From CAZGKW01 sp964526295 (GTDB lineage: Bacteria > Planctomycetota > Phycisphaerae > FEN-1346): a DNA stretch of 64,000 bases. Shown here piece after piece: positions 36,054 to 46,731 of this stretch (the first letter of the stretch is position 1; each line of letters opens with the position of its first letter). The stretch spans positions 1 to 64,000 of the forward strand of contig CAZGKW010000006.1 of assembly GCA_964526295.1 (NCBI GenBank), given 5' to 3'. Below the pieces are notes generated by a model, which worked only from the letters and a program-made list of their open reading frames with translations, was not told where the DNA came from and ran no database searches. The position numbers and the translations under genes were made by a program.

Positions 36054-37409
36054 TCAGGCTCGATCCGGTTCTGTGGGCGGCGCGGCGAACCGGTCCGTTT
36101 GCGGATTGTCGGCCCGGAACGAGCCGGCCGCCAGCAGCACCGCGGCGGCCAGGACGGCCACGCCGACCAGGCGGTACGAGCCGGTCCAATCGAACACCTG
36201 GCCGAAGACGTAGGGCCCGAGCGCGCTGGCGATCACGGTCAGGGCCGTCGCCATCCCGCTGACGGCTCCCAGGTGGAGCCGGCCGAAAAACCGGGGCCAC
36301 GTGACCTGAAGCAGCAGGCCGAAAAAACCCCCCGCGAAGCCGTTGCCCACCACCAGAAGCCACCACCGTGCCGACGGGGCCTCCGCCATCAGGCCGCCCG
36401 CGGCGACGACGATGCCTGCGCACATGGCGATCAGCAGGTATTTCAGCGGCAGCCGGTCGCTGAGCCAGCCGGCAGCCAGGCGGAGCGTGACCGCGATGAC
36501 CGCTCCCGGCAGGAAGATGGCGAACGCGTCCCGCTCGGCCACGCCCACCTGCCGGAAAATCGATGCCACGTGAAAGGTCATTCCGGTCATGTAAAGGCCG
36601 AACAGGGACAGGCCGAGGCCGAACTGCCAGAAGGGGTACCGCCGGACGGCCTCGCCCAGGGTGAAGTTCCGGACGGGCGGACGGCCGTCGGGGCCGGACC
36701 CGTCCTGCGGGTCCGCCTGGCCGTCCGGGAGGAGGCCGCATTCCTCCGGGTTGTCCCGCCAGAACACCAGCGCCACGGCCGCATAGCCCAGACCGATGAC
36801 GCCGGCCAGGCCGACCCAGGTGTTCCGCCAACCGAAGGCGTCGATCAGGAGCTTCAGCGCCAATGGAGCGATGGAGAACCCGAGGGCCACGAACACGCCG
36901 CTCACACCGCTGGCCAGCCCTCGCCGGCGGTCGAACCACTTCATGATCATGTTCCGCGAGACCAGGGTCAGCACGCCCTGCCCGCTCAGCCGCAGCACGA
37001 AGAAACCCACCAGGATCACGCCGAAGGTCACGGCGGTGGCGTACGGGGGCCCCGCCAGGTTCGCCAGCCGCCGGGCCAGGTCGTCGCATCGGCTGAGCGC
37101 CAGCAGCACCCCGCCCAGCAGGGCACAGGAGACCGTCCCCACGAGGCGGGCCCCGAAGCGGTCGTACAGCCGTCCGGCCGGCATCAGCACCAACCCCGCC
37201 CCCATCGTGCCCAGCATGTACGCCAGGCTCAGCGTCACCCGGGACAGGCCGAGGGCGACCATCAGGGGCTCGTTGAAAGGGGCGACGCCCATCGTCTGGC
37301 CGGGCACGCTCATCAGCATGCCCACCGTGCCGAAACCCACGATCGCCCACCCGTAGAACACGGGCCAACGGGCGGGCGAGAACGGGATGTTCGCTGCACC
37401 CTGGCTCAT
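36054..37409 (-). CDS. MFS transporter, monocarboxylate/OFA-like
   Basis: This 451-residue membrane protein has about 12 helices and the MFS loop LMPAGRLYDRFGARLVG between helices 2 and 3. MKWFDRRRGLASGVSG is characteristic of the oxalate/formate antiporter and monocarboxylate transporter branch, and AAGWLSDRLPLKYLLI lies in the second half. A long hydrophilic loop (about 215-245) separates the halves. GAGGGGAC precedes ATG 37409. The substrate is probably an organic acid, inferred from subfamily. A hairpin at 37514 lies just upstream. Confidence 0.78.
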   Translation of the reverse strand: MSQGAANIPFSPARWPVFYGWAIVGFGTVGMLMSVPGQTMGVAPFNEPLMVALGLSRVTLSLAYMLGTMGAGLVLMPAGRLYDRFGARLVGTVSCALLGGVLLALSRCDDLARRLANLAGPPYATAVTFGVILVGFFVLRLSGQGVLTLVSRNMIMKWFDRRRGLASGVSGVFVALGFSIAPLALKLLIDAFGWRNTWVGLAGVIGLGYAAVALVFWRDNPEECGLLPDGQADPQDGSGPDGRPPVRNFTLGEAVRRYPFWQFGLGLSLFGLYMTGMTFHVASIFRQVGVAERDAFAIFLPGAVIAVTLRLAAGWLSDRLPLKYLLIAMCAGIVVAAGGLMAEAPSARWWLLVVGNGFAGGFFGLLLQVTWPRFFGRLHLGAVSGMATALTVIASALGPYVFGQVFDWTGSYRLVGVAVLAAAVLLAAGSFRADNPQTDRFAAPPTEPDRA

Positions 37410-37513
37410 CGTCCCCTCGACGCGATGCAGGTAGGAAGGGCCCGGGGACCGCAATCCCCGGGCTTCTAAGCGCACCGTCACCCGGTCGCACCGGATGCCG
37501 ATGGCGGAGTCAA

Positions 37514-37541
37514 GCGCGGCGGGTCGTTCGGCCCGCCGCGC
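37514..37541. terminator. Hairpin after htrA, dispersed stem copy
   Basis: A perfect 10-bp stem (37514-37523 / 37532-37541) has an 8-base loop, with the same stem sequence as at 5903. It lies directly after the htrA stop on the minus strand, with only a weak T-tract. Confidence 0.55.
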
Positions 37542-37560
37542 CGAACAGGGGCAAGCCGGC

Positions 37561-39072
<1,512 letters not shown>

Positions 39073-39231
39073 CGACTCCCTCCTCCTTCTGCTGCTGGGC
39101 CGCCCTTCGGGCGGCCACATTCGGTGCACACCCCCACTATAGCGGATTGGACGAACGAGGCGGGGGGGATGTTCACATTGCGCAGGCAGGTCCGCCAAGG
39201 GGAACGGCCCGCCCGACCGGCGGGACCCCTC

Positions 39232-39795
39232 TCAGGACGCCTGCCACAAGAGGGCGTCGAGCATCGAGACGAGGACCTCCGGCTCGGGCGGCACGCGCTT
39301 CACGCCGGGCGGACGTTTCCGCGCCTCGGTCATCGCCACCAGGCAGGCCCCCTGGAACTCCGGGGCCAGGAACCCGGCCGACGGACGGCCCTCGTCGAAC
39401 GCCTCGGCCAGGACCAGGATGTCCTCCAGGCCGATCTCGGCCGGCTCGGCCACGGCGTCGATGACGTACCGCGGACCGTCGGCCGGTCCCGCCCCGTCGC
39501 CGCGGGCCAGACGCACCGGCTTGCCCCATTGGTTGAAGCCGATCAGCTCGTTCTTGCCGGTCCAGACGAACATGAAGACCTTCGCGAGGCCGCCGATCCG
39601 CTTGCACAGGCCCATGACGCACTCGTCCTCCGTGCCGAGGAACGCGATGCGGACCTGGAGATCGAGCAGGCGTTCGAGCCGATTGCACAGGGCCCGGCGG
39701 ACGTCGCCTTCGGTGGCCGCCAGGATCGACGGGACTTCCATGACGACGAGCTGAAACGCCCGGTCGACGAGTCGCATCGGGTCCGACTTGGGCAT
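39232..39795 (-). CDS. Conserved-looking hypothetical protein, 187 aa
   Basis: The protein starts MPKSDPMRLVDRAFQLVVME with AAGGAG upstream. It looks soluble and mixed alpha/beta, with cysteines in RRALCNRLERL and DECVMGLCKRIGG. No signal peptide, membrane segment or catalytic motif is visible. I do not recognise the family. It diverges from the kptA gene; an inverted repeat (TTGCCCG at 39890-39896 and CGGGCAA at 39903-39909) lies in the shared control region. Confidence 0.55.
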   Translation of the reverse strand: MPKSDPMRLVDRAFQLVVMEVPSILAATEGDVRRALCNRLERLLDLQVRIAFLGTEDECVMGLCKRIGGLAKVFMFVWTGKNELIGFNQWGKPVRLARGDGAGPADGPRYVIDAVAEPAEIGLEDILVLAEAFDEGRPSAGFLAPEFQGACLVAMTEARKRPPGVKRVPPEPEVLVSMLDALLWQAS

Positions 39796-39889
39796 CGCCC
39801 GCTCCTTGGTGCACGCGTCCGCCTAATCTTAGCGTCCCCCCCGTCGGCGGCAAGGCGATTCTGGCGGCTCGGCCGGCGAGCGTTTTTGC

Positions 39890-39909
39890 TTGCCCGGACG
39901 AGCGGGCAA
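39890..39909. promoter_or_regulatory. Inverted repeat between divergent genes
   Basis: A perfect 7-bp inverted repeat with 6-base spacer (TTGCCCG / CGGGCAA) lies 51 bp before the kptA start. Its position fits an operator or a leader hairpin; there is no direct evidence for either. Confidence 0.3.
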
Positions 39910-39959
39910 ACCTTATTTTGACACGGTCAAGGCTGCGACGGGGAGGCGGGGGACGCGCC

Positions 39960-40604
39960 ATGCGCAACGGCAAAAGACGCGGCGGGCGGGACGACCGTCG
40001 AGACCGAGACCGGCGACGACCCGAACGCGGACGCCGCGACCGAGACCGGCCGCAGACCCACTCTCGCCAGGAGCGGTTGAGCCGGCTCATCGCGTTCTTC
40101 CTCCGGCATCACCCGGAGGAGGCCGGCTTGGAGATGGACGACCGGGGGGGCGTCGACGTCGACGAGCTCGTCGAGGCCGTCCGATCCCGGCCGGGTCTCG
40201 AGACGCTGACCCGGGCCGACGTCGAGCGGCTGGTGGCCGACCAGCAGTCGCAGCGGTTCCAGATCAGCGAGGGACGGATCCGGGCCCGCTACGGACACAG
40301 CCTCCAGCGACCGATCCGGTACGAGCCGGCCGAGCCGCCGCCGGACCTGTTTCACGGGACGACGCCCGAAGCCGCCGAGACGGTCCTGGCCGAGGGCATC
40401 GAGCCCGGCCAGCGGCAGTACGTGCATCTCTCGGTCGACGTTCCGGCAGCCCGGGAGGTCGGCCGCCGCCGGGCCCCCGAGCCGACCATCCTCCGGGTCG
40501 ATACGGTCGGCTGCATGAAGGCCGGCGTCCGCTTCTATGCGGCCAGCCCGACCGTCTGGCTGTCCGGCCCCATCCCGCCGGAGTGCATCACGCGGGTCGA
40601 ATAG
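39960..40604 (+). CDS. kptA: RNA 2'-phosphotransferase, Tpt1/KptA family
   Basis: This 214-residue protein has a very basic, disordered N-terminal 35 residues, then the KptA fold. It opens RLSRLIAFFLRHHPEEAGLE and shows the NAD-binding core YRY/HGTT region as LFHGTTPEAAETVLAEGI, HLSVDVPAAREVGRR and later FYAASPTVWLS. In fungi it removes the splice-junction 2'-phosphate from tRNA using NAD+. Bacterial homologues keep the activity, but their natural substrate is not settled. ATG 39960 has GGGAGG upstream. Confidence 0.87.
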   Translation: MRNGKRRGGRDDRRDRDRRRPERGRRDRDRPQTHSRQERLSRLIAFFLRHHPEEAGLEMDDRGGVDVDELVEAVRSRPGLETLTRADVERLVADQQSQRFQISEGRIRARYGHSLQRPIRYEPAEPPPDLFHGTTPEAAETVLAEGIEPGQRQYVHLSVDVPAAREVGRRRAPEPTILRVDTVGCMKAGVRFYAASPTVWLSGPIPPECITRVE

Positions 40605-40760
40605 GCCCGGCCCTTCGGGCGTACTCCCAACTGACAGGCCCGGGCCGGCGCGGTCGGCGGGCGTGCCCCCTGCCCGAACGGATTTGGATAGGCACGGTCT
40701 CGGGAGGGGCCTATACTGGAATGCCCGGTCCGTAAGGGCCGCAGCCACCGAGGTGCCGGC

Positions 40761-42497
40761 ATGAGCCCATCCCGACGCGGGTTCCGCATGTTTCGGCTCG
40801 TCCTGTTCGCCGGGCTGGTCGCGGCGGGCCTGGCCGGCCCCCACTGCGTTGATCGTCCCGCCGAGACCCCCGAGAAGGATGCCCCCGAGGTCGAACCGGC
40901 CCCTGAAGCCCCTGCGGACGACCCGGAGACGACCCCAGAAGACGCCGAAGCGCCGGCCGAGGAGGCCGATGCGCCCGTATCTGAGCAGCCGGCCGAGGAG
41001 GCGCCCACCAAGGAGGGGCCCGCCGGCGAAGAAGCAGCCCCCGCCGAGGGGGAGGCCGCTGATGGGCCGGCCCGCCTCCAGGCCGCCCTCATCCCCGTCG
41101 AGGGGGTCGTGAACCCCAGCCTCCTGACGTCCGTCACCCGCCGGGCCGACCAGGCCATCGAGGACGGCTGCCAGGTCCTCATCTTCGACGTCTCGTCCTA
41201 CGGCGGGTACGTGACGGTCGCCCTCGACCTGTCGAAGGCCCTGGAGCGGCTCGGCCGCAAGGACGTGCGGACCGTCGCCTATGTCGAAGAGAAGGCCATC
41301 AGCGCCGCCGCCATGGCCGCCCTGTCGTGCCAGGAGATCGTGATGGCCCCGGAGGCCCAGATCGGCAATTGCGCGCCGATCCTCGTCGGGCCGGACGGCG
41401 TGACGCCCCTCACGGGCGTCGAACGCGAGAAGCAGGAGAGCGTCCTCCGCGACCGGATGGCCCACTTGGCCGAGAAGCACGGCATCCCGCCCGCCATCGG
41501 CAAGGCCATGGTCACCATGGGCATCGTCGTCGTCAAGGTCGTCAACAAAGAGACCGGCGAGGTCCGCTACGTCGAGGAAGACGAGATGTTCGAGCTCCCG
41601 GAAGCCTCCGACTGGGAGAAGGAGCGGATTGTCGACGCCAGCGACGAGATCCTGACCGCCACCGGCGAGCGGGCCAAGGAGCTCGGCATCGCCCGGCACA
41701 TCGTCGACGACTTCGAGGAGCTGACCGACCTGTACTCGCTCCGGCGGCCGGTCGTCCTCTACGAGGTGACGACCCTCGAGATCGTCGCGGGCTGGATCAA
41801 CAGCCCCATCCTGAAGCTGTTCCTGTTCCTCGTGGGACTGATCGGCGTGTACGTCGAGCTGAGCACGCCGGGGTTCGGCGTGCCCGGGACCGTCGGGCTG
41901 CTCTGCTTCGCCATGGCGTTCCTGGCGCCGGCCCTGGCGGGCAACGCCCAGTGGGTGCCGGCGGTGTTCTTCGGGGTGGGGCTGGTCCTGCTGGCCCTGG
42001 AGCTTTTCATCACGCCGGGATTCGGCGTCCTGGGGGCGCTGGGCATCCTGTCGCTGATCGTCGGGATCATCCTGGCCCTGCCGCGGCAGTCGCCCATCAC
42101 GTGGGAGGGCGGGGTCAACTGGAGCACGCTCGGAACGTCGACGCTCATGACGGCGGCCATCGTGACCGTGTTCCTGGTGGTGGCGGCGGTGCTGGGACGG
42201 TTCCTGCCGCATCTTCCCGTCCTGGGCCGGCTGGTGCTGGCGCCGTCGGGCCTCTCGGACGGGTCGAGCCGGGCGGCCGCCGCGCGGATCGAGACCGGCC
42301 TGGCGCCGGGGCAGACCGGACGGACCGTGACGACGCTCCGGCCCGCCGGCAAGATCATGATCGACGACCGGCTCGTCGACGCGACGACCGAGGGCGACTT
42401 CCTCGACGCCGGCCGGCAGGTCGAGGTCGTCGAGGTCCGCGGGAACCGCGTCGTCGTCGCCCCGAAGGCGCCGCCCGCGTCGGGCGGCGCCGCGTAA
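40761..42497 (+). CDS. NfeD-type membrane protein with ClpP/SppA-like protease domain
   Basis: This 578-residue protein has a signal/anchor (about 10-27), a long acidic Pro/Glu-rich linker (30-110), then a ClpP-class serine peptidase domain (about 112-330). The presumed nucleophile is the Ser of EEKAISAAAMAALSC. Membrane helices follow from about 350 to 480, and a C-terminal NfeD OB-fold ends the protein (LAPGQTGRTVTTLRPAGKIM). NfeD proteins work with flotillin/stomatin partners in membrane quality control. It heads a five-gene cluster with two more NfeD-like genes and FloA. Confidence 0.85.
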   Translation: MSPSRRGFRMFRLVLFAGLVAAGLAGPHCVDRPAETPEKDAPEVEPAPEAPADDPETTPEDAEAPAEEADAPVSEQPAEEAPTKEGPAGEEAAPAEGEAADGPARLQAALIPVEGVVNPSLLTSVTRRADQAIEDGCQVLIFDVSSYGGYVTVALDLSKALERLGRKDVRTVAYVEEKAISAAAMAALSCQEIVMAPEAQIGNCAPILVGPDGVTPLTGVEREKQESVLRDRMAHLAEKHGIPPAIGKAMVTMGIVVVKVVNKETGEVRYVEEDEMFELPEASDWEKERIVDASDEILTATGERAKELGIARHIVDDFEELTDLYSLRRPVVLYEVTTLEIVAGWINSPILKLFLFLVGLIGVYVELSTPGFGVPGTVGLLCFAMAFLAPALAGNAQWVPAVFFGVGLVLLALELFITPGFGVLGALGILSLIVGIILALPRQSPITWEGGVNWSTLGTSTLMTAAIVTVFLVVAAVLGRFLPHLPVLGRLVLAPSGLSDGSSRAAAARIETGLAPGQTGRTVTTLRPAGKIMIDDRLVDATTEGDFLDAGRQVEVVEVRGNRVVVAPKAPPASGGAA

Positions 42498-42509
42498 CGG
42501 AGAGCGGGC

Positions 42510-43034
42510 ATGGAGATGCTGGCGGCAACGGACCTGGCTTGGTGGTGGATCGCCTTGGCACTGGGGCTGGGCGTCCTGTTCGCGTTCGCCGAGCTGCTGA
42601 TCCCCAGCGGCGGCATCCTGACGATCCTGTCGGTCGCCGCCTTCCTGACGGCCGTCGTCATGGCTTTCATGCGAAGCAGCACGGACGGGCTTGTCACGCT
42701 GACCGTGTCGGTCCTCCTGACGCCGGTCATCCTGTACGCGGCGATCCGCGTCTGGCCCCACACGCCGATCGTCAAGCGGCTGATCCTGCACGAACCGGAG
42801 CGGCCGGGCACGGCGGGGGACCTGTCGAAGCTCCAGCCCGACCAGCTCGTCGGCCGCGTCGGCGTCACGAAGACGATGCTCCGCCCGGCCGGTAAGATGA
42901 CCCTCGACGGGCGGAACTTCGACTGCATCACCGAGGGCGGCCTGGTCGACGCCGGCCGGAAGGTCAAGGTCGTCGCCGTCCGGGGCTCGAAGATCGTCGT
43001 CCGCCCCGAGAGCGATGAGGACCGGGAAGGCTGA
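42510..43034 (+). CDS. Short NfeD protein
   Basis: This 174-residue protein has three to four membrane helices (about 10-95) and a C-terminal OB-fold repeating the NfeD phrase VGRVGVTKTMLRPAGKMTLD. It lacks the peptidase domain, matching the short NfeD class that partners with flotillins. It starts 12 bp after the long NfeD gene, and its stop overlaps the next ATG by one base (TGATG). Confidence 0.8.
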   Translation: MEMLAATDLAWWWIALALGLGVLFAFAELLIPSGGILTILSVAAFLTAVVMAFMRSSTDGLVTLTVSVLLTPVILYAAIRVWPHTPIVKRLILHEPERPGTAGDLSKLQPDQLVGRVGVTKTMLRPAGKMTLDGRNFDCITEGGLVDAGRKVKVVAVRGSKIVVRPESDEDREG

Positions 43035-43432
43035 TGGCGCCGCAGAAAGACCTCGCCCACTGGATGGAGCTGCTCGAGCGGTCGACCGAATCGCCGGAGG
43101 CGCCCGAGGCGTCCGCCCGCACGTGGGTGACCGCGGCGATCCTGCTCGGCCTGGTGGTGCCGCTGGCGGCGTACCTGGCGTGGGTGCTTTACTGGAAGCC
43201 GCGGCGCGAGGCCGCCCGCCCCGGCGACCCGAGCACAATGGACCTGGTGGGCGAGACGGGCGTCGCGGCGACCGACCTCGACCCGGAGGGCCTCTGCCGT
43301 GTCCTCGGACGCGACTGGCCCTGCCGAGCGGGGCAGAACCGGAACATCCCTGTCGGCGCGCCCGTCCTTGTGGTAGGATGGGAAGCCAATCGCTACGTCG
43401 TCGACTCCAAAACCGATGACAGCCGATCCTGA
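43034..43432 (+). CDS. Small membrane protein with degenerate NfeD-like domain
   Basis: This 132-residue protein has a short cytoplasmic start, one membrane helix (about 33-53), and a C-terminal segment that echoes the NfeD OB-fold (DLVGETGVAATDLDPEGLCR, then GAPVLVVGWEANRYVV). It is translationally coupled to the short NfeD gene and 30 bp before floA. It is probably a third member of the complex; that role is inferred from position. Confidence 0.65.
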   Translation: MAPQKDLAHWMELLERSTESPEAPEASARTWVTAAILLGLVVPLAAYLAWVLYWKPRREAARPGDPSTMDLVGETGVAATDLDPEGLCRVLGRDWPCRAGQNRNIPVGAPVLVVGWEANRYVVDSKTDDSRS

Positions 43433-43462
43433 CCGACGGGCGGCAAACGAAAGGAGACACTC

Positions 43463-44515
43463 ATGTCGCTGGACTTCTTGGCGCAAGCGGGAGCGATGCT
43501 GGCCCAGAACGTGGTTCTGTGGGCCGTCGGCATCGTCGTCATCGTCGTCGTCCTGGTGCTGTTCCTGCTGGTCGCCCGGTTCATTACCCTGTGGATCCGG
43601 TGCATCATGACCCGGGCGGGGATCGGCCTGATGAACCTCGTGGCGATGAGCCTGCGAAAGGTCGACCCGCGGGTCATCGTCGGGTGCAAAATCATGGCCG
43701 TCCAGGCCGGGCTGCCCGTCGAGACCCGCGACCTCGAGAGCCACTACCTGGCCGGGGGCCATCCGGTGAACGTCGTCCGGGCGCTCGTGGCCGCCGACCG
43801 GGCCAACATCGAGCTCAACTTCAAGACCGCCGCCGCCATCGACCTGGCCGGCCGCGACGTCCTCGACGCCGTCCACACCTCCGTCCTGCCGAAGGTCATC
43901 GATTGCCCTAACCCGGAGCGCGGCCGCCCGACCGTCGACGCGGTCGCCAAGGACGGCATCCAGCTCAAGGCGAAGGCCCGCGTGACGGTGCGGGCGAACC
44001 TGCCGCGCCTCGTGGGCGGGGCCACCGAGGAGACGATCATCGCCCGCGTCGGCGAGGGCATCGTCACGACCATCGGCTCGGCCCAGAGCCATAAGAACGT
44101 CCTGGAGAACCCCGACACGATCTCGAAGCGGGTCCTGGAGAAGGGCCTCGACGCCGGCACGGCGTTCGAGATCCTCTCGATCGACATCGCCGACGTCGAC
44201 GTGGGTGACAACATCGGGGCCCGCCTTCAGGCCGACCAGGCCGAGGCCAACAAGCGAATGTTCCAGGCCGAGGCCGAGCAGCGCCGCGCGGCGGCCGCCG
44301 CCCGCGAGCAGGAGATGATCGCCCTGGTCCAGGAGAACCGGGCCAAGGTCGTCCTGGCCGAGGCCGAGATCCCCAAGGCCATCGCCGAATCGTTCCGCCG
44401 CGGCAACATCGGCATCATGGACTACTATCGCCTGAAGAATATCCAGGCCGATACCTCCATGCGTGAGGGCATCGGCCGAAGCACTCAGCCGCCCAAAGCC
44501 GAACCGGAGAAGTAG
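43463..44515 (+). CDS. floA: Flotillin-like FloA protein
   Basis: This 350-residue membrane scaffold protein matches FloA/YqfA. It has an N-terminal re-entrant or transmembrane segment (about 12-45), an SPFH domain (about 65-240, with VRALVAADRANIELNFKTAA and LPRLVGGATEETIIARVGEG) and a C-terminal coiled-coil flotillin repeat rich in EAxxR/EAE (250-310). FloA organises membrane microdomains and acts with NfeD proteins encoded just upstream. GAAAGGAG precedes the ATG. Confidence 0.9.
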   Translation: MSLDFLAQAGAMLAQNVVLWAVGIVVIVVVLVLFLLVARFITLWIRCIMTRAGIGLMNLVAMSLRKVDPRVIVGCKIMAVQAGLPVETRDLESHYLAGGHPVNVVRALVAADRANIELNFKTAAAIDLAGRDVLDAVHTSVLPKVIDCPNPERGRPTVDAVAKDGIQLKAKARVTVRANLPRLVGGATEETIIARVGEGIVTTIGSAQSHKNVLENPDTISKRVLEKGLDAGTAFEILSIDIADVDVGDNIGARLQADQAEANKRMFQAEAEQRRAAAAAREQEMIALVQENRAKVVLAEAEIPKAIAESFRRGNIGIMDYYRLKNIQADTSMREGIGRSTQPPKAEPEK

Positions 44516-44579
44516 CCGCACGGTCCCGCCGACGTGCCGGGCCCTCGCCTCCTCGGGCCGGCCCGGAAGGAGTTCGGTC

Positions 44580-45236
44580 ATGGACGGAATCGTTGCGAGC
44601 CTGCTCGCGCAGCTCGAAAACCTGTTCGGCATCGTGGTCATCCTGGCCGTGGCCGGGGTCGTGGCGCTGCTTCGCTACCTCGCCGATAGGGCCGAGGCCG
44701 ACCGGGCCCGCGAGAAGCGGCGGCAGCTTCAGAAGCCCTCCTCCCGCCAGCGCCGGACCACCCCGTCGGGCCGTCCGGCCGTCTTCTACGGCCGGCCCGG
44801 CGAGCGGCGGCCGACGTCCCCGCAGCCGGAACGCTCGACGACCGAGCGGCGCGGCATGCGGCCGACGCCCATCCGCCGGGCCCAGCGGCCCGCGCCGGAG
44901 CGCGCGGCCGCCGGGGCGGGACGTCCGCAACGGCCCGTGCGCCGGGAGCCGGAGGAAGAGATCGAGATCGTCGCGATCGAGGAAGATGAAGGGTCCCGCC
45001 GCCCGCTCGAAGCCCCACGCTCTCGCCTGGCGTCGGCCGTCGGGTCCGAGCCGGTCGGGACCCTGACGGGCCATTCGCTCGGCCCGAGCGGCCTGACGAC
45101 CAGCCTGTCGATTCAGGCCCGGCGGGCCCCCACCGAAGCGGGGACCGATTTCCTCGGCGACCTGCTCGACCCGGCCAACCTGGGCCGGGCATTCGTCCTG
45201 TCGGAGATCTTCGGCCCGCCCGAGGCCCTGCGGTAG
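44580..45236 (+). CDS. Membrane-anchored disordered protein of the FloA operon
   Basis: This 218-residue protein has one N-terminal membrane helix (about 14-32). A long Arg/Pro/Gln-rich, low-complexity region follows, then an acidic patch (EEEIEIVAIEEDE) and a more ordered C-terminus. That end terminates in LLDPANLGRAFVLSEIFGPP, a phrase I recall at the ends of similar planctomycete proteins. GGAAGGAG precedes the ATG. It follows floA by 64 bp and probably shares its transcript. Function unknown. Confidence 0.55.
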   Translation: MDGIVASLLAQLENLFGIVVILAVAGVVALLRYLADRAEADRAREKRRQLQKPSSRQRRTTPSGRPAVFYGRPGERRPTSPQPERSTTERRGMRPTPIRRAQRPAPERAAAGAGRPQRPVRREPEEEIEIVAIEEDEGSRRPLEAPRSRLASAVGSEPVGTLTGHSLGPSGLTTSLSIQARRAPTEAGTDFLGDLLDPANLGRAFVLSEIFGPPEALR

Positions 45237-45312
45237 TCGACGACCTCCTTCGTACTGGTCGCGCGCATGCGGCCCCGCGCATCCGACGGCCGGGCCGTTC
45301 GATTTCGCTTGA

Positions 45313-45349
45313 GCCCCGCGGCGACGGCGGTCTATCATCGCCGCGGGGC
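45313..45349. terminator. 12-bp inverted repeat after the FloA operon
   Basis: GCCCCGCGGCGA (45313-45324) pairs perfectly with 45338-45349 around a 13-base loop. It could end the FloA operon or be a leader structure for the next gene; no T-run is present. Confidence 0.4.
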
Positions 45350-45368
45350 GGTTCGACGGAACGGTGAC

Positions 45369-46646
45369 ATGGCCGACGGCATGCCAGAGAAGCCCTCTCG
45401 CTACCAGGCCCAGCTCGAGACGATCCTCCAGATCGCCCGGCGGATGGCCTCCGAACCCCGCCTCGATCCGCTCCTGGAGACCATCGCCGCCGAGACGTGC
45501 AACCTGCTCGACTGCGAGCGGGTCACCCTGTTCCTCTACGATGCCGAGGCCGACGAGCTTTACAGCCGCGTGGCCACCGAGAGCGAGATCGCCGAGATCC
45601 GCATCCCGGCCGGCGGAAGCAGCATCGCCGGGTCCGTCGCGCAGGCCGACGGCTACGAGTGCCTCAACATCCCCGACGCCTACGCCGACCCCCGCTTCAA
45701 CCGCGACGTCGACCGTCAGACCGGCTGGCGGACGCGGAGCATCCTGGCCGTCCCGATGCGGAACCTGGACGCCGGCCTCGTCGGCGTCCTCGAAGCCCTG
45801 AACAAGCGGGGCGGGCCGTTCGACAGGGCCGACGAGGGCCTCATTGCCGCACTGGCGGCCCAGGCCGGGGTGGCCCTGGAGCGGACGAGGCTGCTGGAGG
45901 AGTTCCTGGCAAAGCGGCGGCTCGAGGACGAGATGGAGCTGGCCCGCGACATCCAGATCGGCCTGATGCCGAAGTCGCCGCCCGACCTGCCGGGCTTCGA
46001 CCTGGCTGGCTGGAGCCGACCGTCGCTCTACGCCGGCGGCGACTTCTTCGACCTGTTCCCCTGGGGCGAAGGGAACGTCGGCGTGATGCTCGGCGACGCA
46101 GTGGGACACGGCGTCGGGCCGGCCCTGCTGGGGGCCGAGGTCCGGGCCCTCGTGCGGGCCCTCGCGCTTCACGAGTCGCGGCCCGACGCCGTCCTGACGG
46201 ACGCGAACCGGCTGCTGGCGGCCGATGTCGCCGAAGGCCGGTTCGTGACACTCGCCCTGGCGGTGGCCGACGGCGCGGCGGGCACCATCCGCTACGCCAG
46301 CGCCGGCCAGGGGCCCCTGCTCCTCTTGCGGGCCAGCGGCGAGGCCGAAAACTTCGGCAGCACGGGCCTGCCCCTGGGCATCCTCCAGGACGCCGCCGTC
46401 GAGTGCAGCCCGACGATCCCCCTCGACCCGGGCGACGTGTTCCTGATCGCCTCGGATGGCATCTTCGAGTGCGAGACCGGCGACGGCGACCTGGGCGTCG
46501 ACGCCGCGGTCGAGGCCGCCCGCCGGCACCTGGACGGGTCCGCCGACGGATTGATCCGGGCCCTGGAGCACCTGACCGAACGGGTGAGCCCGGACGGGAC
46601 GTTCCGCGACGACCGGACGATCGTCGTGGCGAAGCGCGTGGGCTGA
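45369..46646 (+). CDS. GAF-SpoIIE (PP2C-type) serine phosphatase
   Basis: This 425-residue cytoplasmic regulator has a GAF domain (about 20-175: LLDCERVTLFLYDAEADELY, FNRDVDRQTGWRTRSILAVP). A short coiled linker (ELARDIQIGLMPKSPP) leads to a PPM/SpoIIE phosphatase domain (about 215-425). Metal-binding aspartates lie in YAGGDFFDLF, VMLGDAVGHGVGPALL, IASDGIFECE and FRDDRTIVVAKR. Such RsbU-like enzymes dephosphorylate anti-sigma-antagonist proteins in response to GAF ligands. No such partner is encoded nearby. Confidence 0.85.
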   Translation: MADGMPEKPSRYQAQLETILQIARRMASEPRLDPLLETIAAETCNLLDCERVTLFLYDAEADELYSRVATESEIAEIRIPAGGSSIAGSVAQADGYECLNIPDAYADPRFNRDVDRQTGWRTRSILAVPMRNLDAGLVGVLEALNKRGGPFDRADEGLIAALAAQAGVALERTRLLEEFLAKRRLEDEMELARDIQIGLMPKSPPDLPGFDLAGWSRPSLYAGGDFFDLFPWGEGNVGVMLGDAVGHGVGPALLGAEVRALVRALALHESRPDAVLTDANRLLAADVAEGRFVTLALAVADGAAGTIRYASAGQGPLLLLRASGEAENFGSTGLPLGILQDAAVECSPTIPLDPGDVFLIASDGIFECETGDGDLGVDAAVEAARRHLDGSADGLIRALEHLTERVSPDGTFRDDRTIVVAKRVG

Positions 46647-46731
46647 CGGCCCCGGCGGGACGGGCCCCGTCGAGCATCGCTCGCACCGGGCCCGCGAGGG
46701 AACGCCGGCGAAGATGGAGGACCTGACCTCG

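Noticed and set aside
39927..43460. Long minus-strand frame opposite kptA and the NfeD genes
   Set aside because: Antisense to five supported genes; low-complexity translation.
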